From assembly GCA_019925095.2 (NCBI GenBank), contig CM034412.1, positions 13,554,001 to 13,618,000 on the forward strand: a stretch of DNA of 64,000 nucleotides, read 5' to 3'. Each line of letters begins with the position of its first letter. The stretch's first letter is position 1. The notes below the pieces were generated by a model. It did not search any database. It was given only the letters and a program-made list of their open reading frames with translations, and was not told the origin of the DNA. Shown here piece after piece: positions 21,145 through 32,545 of the stretch. This DNA comes from Dendrolimus kikuchii (lineage: Eukaryota > Arthropoda > Insecta > Lepidoptera > Lasiocampidae). The translations under genes were made by a program, and so were the position numbers.

Positions 21145-21300
21145 TGTTGTCTGTTTGTTCGGGATTCACGTAAAACTACTGCGCCGATTTCGTTGCGGTT
21201 TTCACTGATCTATAGAAATTCTTAGACTTAAAATCTGCTTTTTATGCTAGGAATCCCGCGGGATTTTTTCTAGGAATGATTTAAAATGGCCATTTTAAAA
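21145..21300. repeat. TTCGGGATTCAC family repeat, copy 2
   Basis: TTGTTCGGGATTCACGTAAA ... TGCGCCGATTTCGTTGCGGT ... GGAATCCCGCGGGA. Confidence 0.5.
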
Positions 21301-21302
21301 TA

Positions 21303-21742
21303 TACGCGGTGCTGGTACCTACGCACACGTATGGAAGCGAGAGTTGGGTATGGAAGAGAGAGCATGAAAGTAGAGTAAACGCGGTCGAGATGCGAGCACT
21401 GCGCAAAATCTGCGGAGTGACGCTCGCGGACCGCGTTCGTAATACCGTAAGAAAGAGAGTTGGTCTGAAAGAGAGTTTCGGGATGATGGTAAGGAAAGAA
21501 TATACAATGCAAAAGTGGATGGATGCAGAAGTCGTGGAAGGCCACGACACACCTTCCGTGATCAAATTGATCGTGTACAAACAGAAGGTGATGTCAGGAG
21601 CCTTAAGAACAGACGAGCGTGCATGACAAGAGTTATGAATGTCAAAGAAGCAAGTGAAGTGTGTAAGAATAAGCCTGAATGGCGCTCTGTTTTTCGTGCC
21701 TACCCCGCAAGGGAACTGGCGTGAAGTTATGTATGTATGTTA
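21303..21742 (+). mobile_element. Family R RTE-like LINE, copy F, with internal deletion
   Basis: Reads GSESWVWKREHESRVNAVEM ... RALRKICGVTLADRVRNT. It then lacks the WFGHVERMHDERMTK codons (jump near 21500) and resumes at DGCRSRGRPRHTF ... ARELA stop with a (TATG)n tail. The frames 21309-21626 and 21515-21724 are its two pieces. Confidence 0.88.
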
Positions 21743-21744
21743 AA

Positions 21745-21850
21745 CAATACCAAAACAACTAAAATTAACCAAATTACCAAAATAAACAAAATGACGAAAA
21801 TGGCAAATCACAGGCCGTCTGCTTGTGTGCTGTGCTCCAGTTATTAAAAA
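21745..21850 (+). repeat. Family K minisatellite fragment plus family J LINE tail
   Basis: 21745-21812 repeats ACCAAAATAAACAAAATGACG-type units and ends AATGGCAAATCAC as in family K (25580-25592). It is joined directly to GGCCGTCTGCTTGTGTGC ... CTCCAGTTATTAAAAA, a LINE J-type 3' end. Confidence 0.55.
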
Positions 21851-22132
21851 ACTGAGGAATTTAGTGTAGTTATTTCGTTTCGCTTTTTCGTTTCATCGAG
21901 TTTCAAATCACAACGATTCTAAAGAAGTTTCACTATAAAAAATTGAATTCCAATTTGGTTTTTTTACTGACCGATAGTAAATTTTATGTAATGAAATGTG
22001 TCGATTTTTATCCCGGGAATCTCGCGGGTATTATCCCGGAAGCGCTTTAAAGTTGTTCAGATGCATAAAAATCCCGACTGAGTTTCCACTAAAACAATAT
22101 CTTACATTCTTTTTAAATTCTGCACTCTTACT

Positions 22133-22442
22133 TATCCGTGCAGGAACGGAGAAAGAATACAATTTCCTGCGGCCGGGCGGCCTGTCGTAAGAGGCGACAA
22201 AACTCACAGCCAGGTGGTAGAGCATTTTCCCGACTGGATGGCTACCACCCCTGTTGTAAAGTATGTCGCCATAACAACCTTAAGTTGTGTTCCGGCATTA
22301 GTGACCAGGTTCCAGTCTCCCTTAAGAGAGCAGCAGCGCATTTGCAGCTCCTTTGTGTTGCAAATCTCCATAGGCGATGATAACCGCTTTCCATCAAGTG
22401 AGCCGTCTGCCTGTCTGCTGAACTCCTGCAATAAAATAAAAA
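22133..22442 (+). repeat. Family S SINE-like element, copy 8
   Basis: Complete from TTATCCGTGCAGGAACGG to CTCCTGCAATAAAATAAAA. Confidence 0.9.
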
Positions 22443-22589
22443 AACGTATTATGCAAAATAAAACCTTTATACAGAATTTTATACATTTTGGAGGCCTGAG
22501 AGTACCTAGGCCTCCAATAGATATTAGAGGCCTCGGTACTCCCAGTAATACCGCATTGGAATTCGATTGTTTTTCAATCTGCCTCTTTT

Positions 22590-22700
22590 AAATCATTCCC
22601 AGAAAAAATCCCGTGGTATTCCCGGGATAAAAAGTAGTGCAGATTTTAAGTCTAAGAATTTGCTGTCGATCGTCATAAAGTATTATGACCATGGGGTTCC
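22590..22700 (-). repeat. TTCGGGATTCAC family repeat, copies around family S
   Basis: ATCCCGTGGTATTCCCGGGA and TTTTAAGTCTAAGAATTTGC are the reverse of the family middle. A further piece is at 22000-22065 (TTTTATCCCGGGAATCTCGC). Confidence 0.45.
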
Positions 22701-22830
22701 CTATGTCTATGTATAACAGAAGAATATATTTTTTTACGCTGTGGTCTATTTAGTTGGTAAGTAGACTGGTAAGTAGTCTATCGGAGTTACCTCTCCGAGG
22801 GATCGTAGCGCGTGTGGTGGCCTTTATTTA

Positions 22831-23599
22831 TACATACATACATACATAACTTCACGCCAGTTCCCTTGCGGGGTAGGCACGGACAACAGAGTGCCATTTA
22901 GGCTTATTCTTACACACCTCACTTGCCTCTTTGACTTTCATAACTCTTGTCATGCAAGTTCGTCTGTTCTTAAGGCTCCTGACATCACCTTCTGCTAGTA
23001 CACGATCAATTTGATCATGGAAGGTGTGCCGTGGCCTTCCACGACTTCTGCATCCATCCACTTTTGCATTGTATATCTGTTTAGTCATTCTTTCATCATG
23101 CATTCTTTCCACATGCCCGAACCACCGGAGCATTCCTTTCCTTACCTTCACCCCGACACTCTCTTTCAGACCAACTCTCTTTCTTACTTCGGTATTACGA
23201 ACGCGGTCCGCGAGCGTCACTCCGCAGATTTTGCGCAGTGCTCGCATCTCGACCGCGTTTACTCTACTTTCGTGCTCTCTCTTCCATACCCAACTCTCGC
23301 ATCCATACGTGAGCGTAGATACCAGCACCGCGTTGTGTACGGCGAGCTGGGCCTTCTGGCTGAGGTTCTTAGCGCCTAGAAGTTTACCTAACGCTCCATT
23401 CAAACTATTCCCCAAATTCACTCTTCTTTCTATATCAGCGGTGTACCTTCCATCCCTGCTAAAAGCACATCCAAGATATACAAACTCATTCACTTGCTCC
23501 AGCATAACATCATCGACCATTATCCTTGCATTCGTTCTGGTTTCCTCTCTTTCAAACACCATAACCTTTGTTTTCTTCGCATTCAAATGTAAGCCTCTC
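22831..23599 (-). mobile_element. Family R RTE-like LINE, copy G, the longest copy
   Basis: 769 bp, flanked by a perfect duplication GCCTTTATTTA (22820-22830 and 23600-23610). It is 5'-truncated within the RT: the first codons correspond to the region after the YADD motif (NAKKTKVMVFEREETRTNAR). The 3' end is the (ATAC)n tail at 22831-22847. This copy best represents the family. Confidence 0.93.
22852..23586 (-). CDS. Truncated RTE-like endonuclease-reverse transcriptase (C-terminal 244 aa)
   Basis: An open frame of 244 codons without interruption. It contains NAKKTKVMVF (thumb entry), VYLGCAFSRDGRYTADIERR, LTYGCESWVWKREHESRVNA, EMRALRKICGVTLADRVRNT, LRWFGHVERMHDERMTKQI and GCRSRGRPRHTFHDQIDR, and it ends PARELA. 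These are the ordered C-terminal landmarks of RTE-like LINE proteins (YLG..., LYG.E.W, RLRWFGHV, RGRP). The endonuclease domain and the RT catalytic motifs are absent. It is therefore a retrotransposon fragment with no enzymatic capacity, although its openness suggests recent insertion. Confidence 0.85.
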   Translation of the reverse strand: MNAKKTKVMVFEREETRTNARIMVDDVMLEQVNEFVYLGCAFSRDGRYTADIERRVNLGNSLNGALGKLLGAKNLSQKAQLAVHNAVLVSTLTYGCESWVWKREHESRVNAVEMRALRKICGVTLADRVRNTEVRKRVGLKESVGVKVRKGMLRWFGHVERMHDERMTKQIYNAKVDGCRSRGRPRHTFHDQIDRVLAEGDVRSLKNRRTCMTRVMKVKEASEVCKNKPKWHSVVRAYPARELA

Positions 23600-23610
23600 G
23601 CCTTTATTTA

Positions 23611-23969
23611 TGATATGATAAAGACACTATTGTTTACAATATCAGATGTTGTTCTCTTGTTCTTAAAATAAACTGAGTACTCCGCAAATTAATATTTACT
23701 ACGTGAAAGGACTTCTTCAGTGTTTGCAATGAACAATAAATTGAGTTAATTGCGACTTGTCGACGGTGCTGTCTGACCTTAAGGACTCATTAACTTTAAT
23801 CGCATGCGCTTAGTCGTGAGGTTGTCTGCGGTGTATTTTCGAGCTTGTTTAGTGAAAACATTTACATAATAGAGTTAATTTCGATCTTATAAAAAACGCT
23901 GAGCAATTATTGTAGTTTAGTGGCTAGGGCCAGTGCCTTCACGATTAACCTCATTACATCCTTAATACA
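23611..23969. other. Intergenic, no gene seen
   Basis: AT-rich sequence between copy G and the LTR-like unit. Confidence 0.4.
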
Positions 23970-24400
23970 TGTTATTACGAGTGTGGAACTCGAATAAAAA
24001 GCCCTTGGAGCGACTATAGAATTTATTAGAACTATACAAACACGTATAATATAGGTAGAAATATAACTAGACACTACTAGTACACGTTCCACGATTCAAT
24101 AACACGCGCAAAGTCCGTCACTATATAGCTTATCAATGTACACGTCTTATTTGTATCGTAATCGTCGCTTGACTGCCGATATCTCCTTTCGGGCATTCCT
24201 TTATACTCAGCCTACAATATTTCACGACTATATAAATAATGATTTGCCAGAATCACACATGGCCACTGTCGGCGCAATTCCCAGAAAACATAATTCTACA
24301 CACCTGCATAATTCTGCCTGCGAACGTCCATAAACAAGTACAATAACAATAGGCTATTGTCTAATTGCAAATTTTAAACACAAATAAAACAAAAGAAGAT
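23970..24400 (-). repeat. Solo-LTR-like unit, copy 3
   Basis: Starts TGTTATTACGAGTGTGGAAC. It shares ATAGAATTTATTAGAACTAT, ACGATTCAATAACACGCGCA and AACAATAGGCTATTGTCTAA with the other two copies. The far end is diverged. Confidence 0.5.
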
Positions 24401-24526
24401 TCTTAAAACAGTTTCAACGTTATCAGCATGCAAGCTGCGGTAATAAATACAGGTATTGTATTTGGCTCAACTTGTTGAACAATATATTTCCATATTGATA
24501 TGTATTGTTGCTAAAGAAAAATCGTT

Positions 24527-24720
24527 AGAGATGCCTACAAATACTTTCACATCAAAAGTGCTGCCAATGTGCTGCCGGCTACGAAGGGATCAGACTGGAA
24601 CGTCTTGACTATTAATGCCGAAACACAACTGGAAATTGTTATGGTAGTACCTACGCTTTAGACCAGGGATGGTAGCCAGCCAGATTTAAAAATTACCTAA
24701 CACCCAGCTTTGGGTTCTTA
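24527..24720 (-). repeat. Family S, copy 9, old and degenerate
   Basis: AATGTGCTGCCGGCTACGAA ... ACTATTAATGCCGAAACACA ... TTTAGACCAGGGATGGTAGC follows the family order with many substitutions. Confidence 0.65.
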
Positions 24721-24831
24721 TAATACTAGTAATTACTACTAATAATATAGTAATAAATAAAAAATAATGTTAAAATAGTTTGGGGATTTAGAATGATGAG
24801 TTAAGTTTTAATTGAAAATATTAATTGGGTA

Positions 24832-24965
24832 TTTAAGATAGATAGATAGATAACACTTTATTGTACACTATTACAGAATAACTTACGAACTAGTAATAGT
24901 CGAGTTGGGTACAAAGGGCGGTCTTATCGCTAAAAAGCGATCTCTTCCAGACAACCCGTGGCAAG
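24832..24965 (-). mobile_element. LINE tail ending in (ATCT)n, copy 2
   Basis: GATAGATAGATAACACTTTA at the left, GCGATCTCTTCCAGACAACC at the right; the reverse complement of 26885-27015. Confidence 0.65.
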
Positions 24966-25274
24966 AATATTCTGATTAGGAGTGGCGACGGTGGTATACA
25001 TAATCATTGTACGATTACTTACATTATAATAATAAATATGTAACTATACTAACTTTAATAATTAAATCAACCGAGACACTTTTTATCATCGCACAAAACA
25101 TCACAGTCTCCCCCCTAATTTTGTTTGAGAACACTGCCTTATGACGTGACAATTTTAAGACGTCAAATAGTTTATCAATTACTGTTTACACTATAACTAA
25201 AATTGAAACGTTCAAAATAAGATGATAACTAGATATTTTGACGTTATATGTATACTATTTTAAACTTTATTGTA

Positions 25275-25940
25275 ATACTAGAGTTTACCCTGCGGCTGCG
25301 CCGCGGATCAACCTCTAGTGCGTGCCTCTTGTTTAAAAGAGGTTACAACACAGGTTACATTGTATAAAAATTTTATGTTACTGCTATTTGCCCTGGAAGA
25401 TTCACTTCATTTTATATCGCAAATTATCCCATCTCCCGGATGAAAAATATCTATTCCAATTTTCGGTATTAAAACTACATATGTACACCAAAATGACCAA
25501 ATCGATCACATCGACCACACTGACCACATCGACCACTTCAACCTTACCGACCAAAATGACCAAATTAACCAAAATGACGACAATGGCAAATCACAAAATA
25601 AAAACCTATCCTACTTTCTAGGACAATCTTTACATAAATCTATCCCCAAACTTATCCTATTCTCCGGGAGGAAAAGTATCCCTTGTCCACTCTCGGTATT
25701 AAAATTACATATATACCGAATTTCAGCCAAATCGGTTCAAGTAGTTTTTCCGTAAAAGCATAACAAACAGAGAGACAAATATATTTTTATCCCGGAAACT
25801 ATCCCATTTTTCGGGATAAAAAGTATCCTATGTTAATTCTCGGCATCGTAATATATATATACTGAGTTTCAGCCAAATCGATCCAGTAGTTTTTCCGTGA
25901 AAACGGAATAAACAGAGTGACTTTCGCATTTTTTATAATA
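25275..25940 (+). repeat. Family K element with a short internal minisatellite
   Basis: Left end ACTAGAGTTTACCCTGCGGC ... AACCTCTAGT forms an imperfect hairpin. Then come TATTTGCCCTGGAAGATTCAC, an ACCAAAATGACCAAATCGAT-type repeat block at 25490-25590, and the cassettes GCCAAATCGGTTCAAGTAG and GCCAAATCGATCCAGTAG. The right end is TTTCGCATTTTTTATAATAC. The reverse copy at 56570-57838 has the same order but a much longer minisatellite. Confidence 0.7.
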
Positions 25941-25941
25941 C

Positions 25942-26275
25942 TAGCGGCCCCGGCAGACGTTGTCCTGCTCTGAAAAAATAAAAATCTAGGACCCAATCTC
26001 AGCGCCACCTACCGGTTCTAATTGCGAATCTAAACCATCCGGGAACCCACACAAAAACAAAATCACCACAATCGCTGCAGGTGATTAGGAGGATTCTAGA
26101 ACCCGATCTCAGCGCCACCTACCGGTTCCAACGGGATAAAAAGTATCTTATGTCCGTCTCCTGGTTCTAAGCTACCTCCCCACCAATTTTCAGCAAAAAC
26201 GGTACAGCCGTTATTGAGTTATAAATAGTGTAACCTTGTAACTAACACGACTTTCTTTTATATATATAGATTAAT
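25942..26275 (+). repeat. Family G dispersed repeat, copy 5
   Basis: TAGCGGCCCCGGCAGACGTT ... two CAGCGCCACCTACCGGTTC blocks ... TATATATATAGATT. It abuts family K. Confidence 0.6.
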
Positions 26276-26884
26276 AAGGACGTTTCAAATGCCGAATTGT
26301 GGAGCATATTCTATTGAGGTTTATAACTATATAGAAAATTGTCTATAATGAAATATATATATATATTGTTGCGTATTAAATAAAAAGATAATTGATTAAT
26401 ATCTTCAATTATTTAATCCTTTTTGTTAGCACACCCGTTACAAGTTTTTGGCAGAGAGCAGACAGAGCATAGATAACCTTTTATTGTCTTTGGTAGAGAG
26501 CGAATTACATGTTTGGATACATTGACATTAAATTCATCGTTCGGATACAACTTATATAAAATATTATTAAACTTTTTTTGAATTTGCTACCTAGTGAATT
26601 TGGCTATTTATGTTATTAATGGCAGGTTATTTATTCATGTCATAACTGTATTAAATAATAACCGCAATTAGTAGACACTGATAAATGTAGTGTTTCTTTA
26701 AGAAGTAATAATTCAATAGAGTATTAGTGGCGGTTAATTGAGTCTGCGAAATTTGTGCCTGACGAGAATTTAGAATCCAAAATAAAACTACAGTATTATT
26801 AGTTTTATTTTCGATTCTAAATTCTACATTTTTCGATTGTAAATCCTACAATAATTATGTATACCACCATCGCCACTAATCAGC
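26276..26884. other. AT-rich intergenic, no gene seen
   Basis: Contains ATATAT runs and the short inverted pair AGAATTTAGAATCC / TCGATTCTAAATTCT near 26766 and 26811. Confidence 0.35.
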
Positions 26885-27015
26885 AATATTCTTGCCACGG
26901 CTTGTCTGGAAGAAATCGCTTTTTAGCAATAAGACCGCACTTTGTACACAATTAAAATAATACTAGTTCGTAAGTTTTCTGTAATGGTGTACATTAAAGT
27001 GTTATCTATCTATCT
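26885..27015 (+). mobile_element. LINE tail ending in (ATCT)n, copy 3
   Basis: GGCTTGTCTGGAAGAAATCG ... GTACATTAAAGTGTTATCTA TCTATCTC. Confidence 0.6.
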
Positions 27016-27367
27016 CTTTGTCCGCCACTAACACACACACACTACACAGTCTGTCTTTTCCGATACTTACAATCTGAGTGTCTTCAGAACCCGTGTGAAT
27101 AGAATACCTTATTCCAATATCGAGTTATATTGTTAACATAAATGTCGGATATGTTACAAACTTTGTTACCTAATCAAAAGTTCTTTACGTTTGGTGTAGT
27201 TCGTGTAACAGTTTCTAGTAAAGCAGCAGCAAAGTTATGTTTGAAATAACACACTGCATTTGAAAACTTGTCAGTGCATGTAAGTTAAATAAAGTTGTAA
27301 ACTTGTATTACCACTTAATGCTATATTTAATTTATTTCTACTTAGATTAAAATCTTATTTATCTATA

Positions 27368-27440
27368 ACAAGCCAGCAGCCCACCAGCCAGATGATATTT
27401 GCCCGTCTGGATGGCTACCACCCCTGGTCTAGAGTATGCT
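27368..27440 (+). repeat. Family S fragment, copy 10
   Basis: GATATTTGCCCGTCTGGATG GCTACCACCCCTGGTCTAGA: the body centre only. Confidence 0.6.
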
Positions 27441-27559
27441 GCTGTTACGTCACGTACATGGAATAATTTATTGCTACATAATTAGCAAGGCTATAACTGA
27501 GTAGTCCACGTACGTGCCACAATCGGTCAATACAGAAGACAGAAAATCTTCGGAGATTC

Positions 27560-27990
27560 ATCTACGAACATCTTTAGGGTTTTACATATTTTACGTAGCA
27601 TTTAAGATTTCTATACAGAATGATCTGAATTCCGAAAAGAACTCAAGTGGTTGTCAATTCGATTTCGCCGGTATACTAACATCCTTGCTTTTCTCTACAG
27701 TATTTTATTTATCCCTAGTGCTCCTGATTACCTTAAACAAAGTTTTGAATTTCTTTCGTGCTCTCATAATTTGCGCTCTTCTACTAAACTTAAATTGAAT
27801 ACTCCTGCGCATAACTCAACTTTTTATAACAATTCTTTTACTGTTAAGGCTATACAGCTTTGGAACGCGCTTCCTGTTACAATCAGACAAGCAAAATCGC
27901 TAGCGATATTTAAAAGTATGATCAAAAAATACTACCTGTCATTGGAATATGATATTTAAATTCATTTATAAGCATTTATATATTCTGTAG
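27560..27990 (+). pseudogene. LINE reverse transcriptase C-terminus (jockey-like)
   Basis: The frame 27651-27959 ends in HNSTFYNNSFTVKAIQLWNA LPVTIRQAKSLAIFKSMIKK YY, the conserved SFTV.A..LWN.LP..IR...S...FK motif at the C-terminus of jockey/CR1-like LINE proteins. The RT core is missing. A family S copy begins immediately after it. Confidence 0.7.
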
Positions 27991-28007
27991 ATATGTTTTT
28001 ATTTATT

Positions 28008-28310
28008 TATTGCGGGAGTTCAGTAGACAGGCAGACGGCCCACTTGATGGAAAGCGGTTACCGTCGCCTATGGACATTTGCAACACCAAAGGTGCTACAA
28101 ATGCGCTGCTGCTCTCTTAAGGGAGACTGGAACCTGGTCACTAATGCCGGAACACAACACAAGGCTGTTATGGCGGCATACGCTAGACCAGGGGTGGTAG
28201 CCATCCAGTCGGACAAATACCCTACCACCTGGCTGTGGGTTTTTTGTCGCCTCTTACGACAGGCCACCCGGCCGCAGGAAGTTGTATTCTTTCTCCGTCC
28301 CTGCACGGAT
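28008..28310 (-). repeat. Family S SINE-like element, copy 11
   Basis: Complete: TTATTGCGGGAGTTCAGTAG at the tail side, GTCCCTGCACGGAT at the head side. Confidence 0.88.
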
Positions 28311-28312
28311 GT

Positions 28313-28939
28313 TAACGGAATACAACGTCTCTTACACTATAGTATTGCTATAAAACTATACCTATTAAACATAAAACTATAAGCTCATTAAAAAATGTGT
28401 ACCATATCGCTTCCAGAGGGAAGCGTGCCGAGAAAGCTGGCTGGTCATGGGTGGGGTTGCAACTTTTTGAAAAAAAGTTTTTATTTTTAAGCGGTAAAAA
28501 TATAGTACTTTTGTGAAATTTAGGGCAAAAATAGTAGACATTTATTTTTTATTTTATATATCTCATTATTGAATTTTCTATGTATTAATTACTACTTTTT
28601 GGTTTAGCCAACAAAGATTTATTATTTTTAAATTAAACATAATAATCTGAACAAAAAGCGCGACAATTGAAATAGCGATAAAAGTACATTTCGTACCATT
28701 ATATTATTTTTCTACAATATAAAGAACAAGTATAATCACATATTTAAAAAACATCTGAAAGTATTCGAAAATAATACTGATTGTATCTATATTAAAAAAT
28801 GAAATTCATCTATTTTAAATAAAGCATTTATTTCTGTGACCGAGTTTCTTGTATGTAGAATATGATTAAAATCCGATATTCCTTGAACAACGTTCTAAAG
28901 TATATTTTACAACACTATGGTGCACCACGTTCGATGATC
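28313..28939. other. AT-rich intergenic, no gene seen
   Basis: No frame or repeat recognised. Confidence 0.4.
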
Positions 28940-30231
28940 AACTCTCAAAGAGGACTATTCTCAAATTGTTCTTCACTCTGTGTTATTTTTTCATGATTCT
29001 AATATATATTTATTAGTCAGAGGAAAATAAGTTGATGTCATATACATAGATTACAGCAAGGCATTTGATCGTATTAAACACAGTACTCTCCTTTGTAAAC
29101 TTAAAAACATAGGCATTCGCGGAGATCTACTAAGATGGTTTTCTTCTTACCTAGAAAATAGGTCGCAGGCAATCATTTGGAATAATTATGTGTCAAGTTG
29201 GGCGTAGATTCCAAGAGAGTTCCACAGGGCTCTTTGCTTGGGCCTCTACTTTTTATTATTTATGTCAATGACACTGAGCACTGTCTACGAACATCCAAAC
29301 TATTATGCTTTGTAGACGACATGAAGATCTTTAGCACCATATCCTCAGTGGATAATATGTGTGCTCTTCAGGATGATTTACTGCACCTTGAAAAATGTTG
29401 CTCTATTAATCAATTAGATCTAAATCCGCTTAAATACTACATCGTCACGTATACACCGAAAGAGGAATTGAATTTTAACCCATTATAACTTATCTGGTCA
29501 TGTTTTACCAAGGTCTAACGGAATCCGTGACTTAGGTGTGTACCATGATAATAAGCTAGCGTTCGACGTCTATATCAATAATATCGTCAAGAAAACCTCT
29601 CAGACCTTGAGTTTTATTATGCAAATTTCGAACTGATTTAGCGAGATCAAAACACTAAAAATGTTATACTGCACTTAGGTTAGAAGTCGTATAGAAAAGG
29701 CAGTTCATTCGATATTTATGCATTAGGATAAAGACCCAATATTCTGGCGTACTATATTTAGACCTCTGTAAGATGTTTCATCTTTTACCACTCAAGGATC
29801 GACGGGATATAGGTGACTGTATACTTCTATTAAAAATTATTTAATCTGATATAGATGTCCCAGATCTATTAAGTGAAATCAACTTTAACGTTCAGGCCAA
29901 GTCTGTACATAATAATTTGCCAATAAATATGCCTTTTAGTTCTACAAACTATAAGCAAAATGAATTTCTAGTTCGAGCAAACAACTATTTAAATAATATA
30001 AGTAAGCAGCATAATGTTGACCCATTTTGGATCAGTATTTCGGGAGCCAAGCGGTGTTTAAGCCATAATTTATTTTATGACTAGGTTTATAATGCACTGT
30101 AGTAATGTCTGCGTGTTTCATAATCAAGATTTTATTCACGTAAACCTGTAATTGGATTTCTGTATCAATTTCAAATGTTTATTCATGTGTATTAGCTGTA
30201 GATTTACCATAATTAAATAAATAAATAAATT
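28940..30231 (+). mobile_element. Jockey-type LINE, decayed RT region to tail
   Basis: Translation in shifting frames gives VDVIYIDYSKAFDRIKHSTL (RT motif A with catalytic Asp), VPQGSLLGPLLFIIYVND (motif B) and LLCFVDDMKIF (motif C, FVDD in place of YADD). Stops accumulate afterwards. The sequence ends in a (AAAT)n-like tail AATTAAATAAATAAATAAAT at 30212-30231. It is inactive. Confidence 0.75.
29198..29488 (+). pseudogene. Reverse transcriptase palm fragment
   Basis: The longest surviving piece (96 codons) of the LINE at 28940-30231: RVPQGSLLGPLLFIIYVNDT and CFVDDMKIFSTISS. It stops soon after the palm, at a premature TAA. Confidence 0.7.
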
Positions 30232-30612
30232 ACTAAAATATATTATTATGTTTATGAAATATTATCGAATAGTTTCGTAATTGCCTTCTTTGTCTCCTCA
30301 GTTTCCGTGTTTCGCCACCAGGGGTTAACATTTTCCTTTGTTCTAAATTCAAACGACAACCATCCGGCGCGGCTCCCAATATCCGTTGTGTAAAAGAGAT
30401 AGGTGTAGTATTGGAAACATTTATTATAGCTTAGGTTGAATATTTTGTACCGAGGTTTTTTAGAGTTGCGTGCTCTTAGAATTTAAACTTGTTATGTCCC
30501 TGTTACACCTGGGATAACGTTAGTAGTAGATAGCCTACAGTTTAATGCGTTATTTGAGATGCGACTTTGTTAATTTCATTAAACATTGACAGATAACATA
30601 TGTATATATCGT
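30232..30612. other. Intergenic, no gene seen
   Basis: Nothing recognised. Confidence 0.4.
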
Positions 30613-30614
30613 TT

Positions 30615-30662
30615 TATCCGTGCAGGAACGGAGAAAGATTACAATTTCCTACGGCCGGGCGA
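30615..30662 (+). repeat. Family S head, copy 12a
   Basis: TTATCCGTGCAGGAACGGAG and the following ~28 bases of the family, breaking off at GCGACCTATTCACTATGAG. Confidence 0.8.
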
Positions 30663-30698
30663 CCTATTCACTATGAGAAATATATATATATATATATT

Positions 30699-30926
30699 TT
30701 ATTGCAGGAGATCAGCAGACAGGCAGACGGCCCACTTGATGGAAGGCTGTTACCATCGCCTATGGATATTTGCAACAGCAAAGTTGCTACAAGAGCGCTG
30801 CTGCTCTCTTAAGGGAGACTGGAACCTGGTCACTAATGCCGGAACACAACTCAAGGTTGTTATGGCGACATACTTTAGACCAGGGGTGGTAGCCATCCAG
30901 TCGGGCAAATGCCCTACCACCTGGCA
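30699..30926 (-). repeat. Family S body and tail, copy 12b
   Basis: Tail side ATTGCAGGAGATCAGCAGAC; it ends within the body at CTACCACCTGGCAAA. It lies in the opposite direction to head 12a, 36 bp away. Confidence 0.85.
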
Positions 30927-32215
30927 AATATAAAAACTGACCGTGTCGTAGCTTACAGCATTAGTTCCCTTAAAGGAACGTAATACTCTTATATTCTTGT
31001 CCCTCTCTTTTGTTGTAGAGCCTACATTCATAAATGCGGGTAGTTGCAAGAAATCAGTACAATCCCGCCGCTTCCAAGCTCTGCATAATTAACGACATTG
31101 CGGATTAAAACAGGCACTATACAACCGAATATAGCGAACTGCATGTGTTTATAACCACCTAAAATTCAATTTATAATATAAGACCTGGCTGCTACTCAGA
31201 TATCCTGTACACGAATTTTAAGTAGTGGGTGGGTAGTGGGAATGGGTAGGGGGAAGGTATACTTACCATTTCTGCAACCCCTATGGTTCGGAGTTCTTGA
31301 AATATTAATTTTTGGTAAACATAACCTCACTTATTTTTACATACATACATCACTAATATTATTGTGATAGTTGGTGAAAGGTCACGACCAGTGACTATAA
31401 CATTGATTTTTAGGCCAGAACCGACTGGTAACCATTTACTATTTATTTTATATACACGAACAGTTACGATGCCTGAACAAACAATTGTTGTTATTTTTTT
31501 ACTTACACTATTTTTTGGTTATTTTGGTTTTATTTTCTGGTAGTTAATGGCTTTCTTTTAAATTTTGAAAGGATTATTGAACTTTGGACCTATGATGTAA
31601 TTGCAATATTAGTGAAAAAGGTAAGTGAAGTTATATAAATATCTCAAGAACTTTACATTTTCGCCACATAGGAGTTGCAGAAGGGGTAAGTATTCCCCCC
31701 TCCCCCCTCTCTTACCACTTAATTAGTTATAATAACCCGGGGATATATCTATACCACACTCCAATCTTTTTTTTAGGGCTGGAACCGTGGCTCCTTTCAC
31801 CTATGTTTCAACCTTTGAATCTAGTTCTTCTAGTTGATATTTCACTGTGGCATCCCAAAGAGAACACATAAAACTTTTAAATGTGTGTTCGAATAAGCCG
31901 TAAGTAATAAATAGCTTAAAATATAAACCACAAGAGTGGTTACAAAAATCAACTGCTGAAAGCATTTGGTCCGCTGATATTTAAATATCAAAAAAGTTTT
32001 TTGGTTTATCTCGAGAGCCTTTGTCGGCATTTTTAGTAGGTAGCTTAAAACTGACGAGACTGTGCAGTTTTTAAAATTCATCCGAACCGTGGCATTAGCC
32101 TACTTTCAAAATGGATTTAAACAAAATTCTTGCTTTGTGTGAATTTAAATTGCCCACTCAGCTCCTCTGAATGGCAGTATGCTAGACGTAATAATGAAAA
32201 ATAAAATCTATCAAA
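30927..32215. other. Intergenic, no gene seen
   Basis: A GTGGGTGGGTAGTGGGAATG patch near 31225 and a CCCCCCTCCCCCCTCTCTTA tract at 31697 stand out. No coding or repeat structure was recognised. Confidence 0.35.
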
Positions 32216-32277
32216 AAATAAACCGACTTCAAGAGTAACCTGGAAAGCAAAAAAAAATTTATACAACAGTTTGAATA

Positions 32278-32545
32278 GATGATGGAAAGTGTTTACCATC
32301 GTCTATGGACATTTGTAACACCAAAGGTGCTAGCAATGTGCTGCCGCTCCCTAAAGGGGGACTGAAACCTGGCCACTAATCCCGGAGCACAACTCAAGGT
32401 TCTTATGACGGCATAGTCTAGACCAGGGGTGGTAGCCATCCACACGGGCAAATACGCTACCACCTGCCAGTGGCTTGTTTTGTCGCCTCTTACGACATGC
32501 TGCCCGGCCGCAGGTAATTGTATTCTTCCTCCGTTTCTGCAGGAA
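32278..32545 (-). repeat. Family S, copy 13
   Basis: GATGGAAAGTGTTTACCATC ... TATTCTTCCTCCGTTTCTGC. The tail beyond GATGG is absent and many substitutions are present. Confidence 0.8.

Noticed and set aside
23011..23671. 122- and 215-codon plus frames opposite family R copy G
   Set aside because: Antisense shadows of the LINE ORF. The same shadows appear opposite every R copy.
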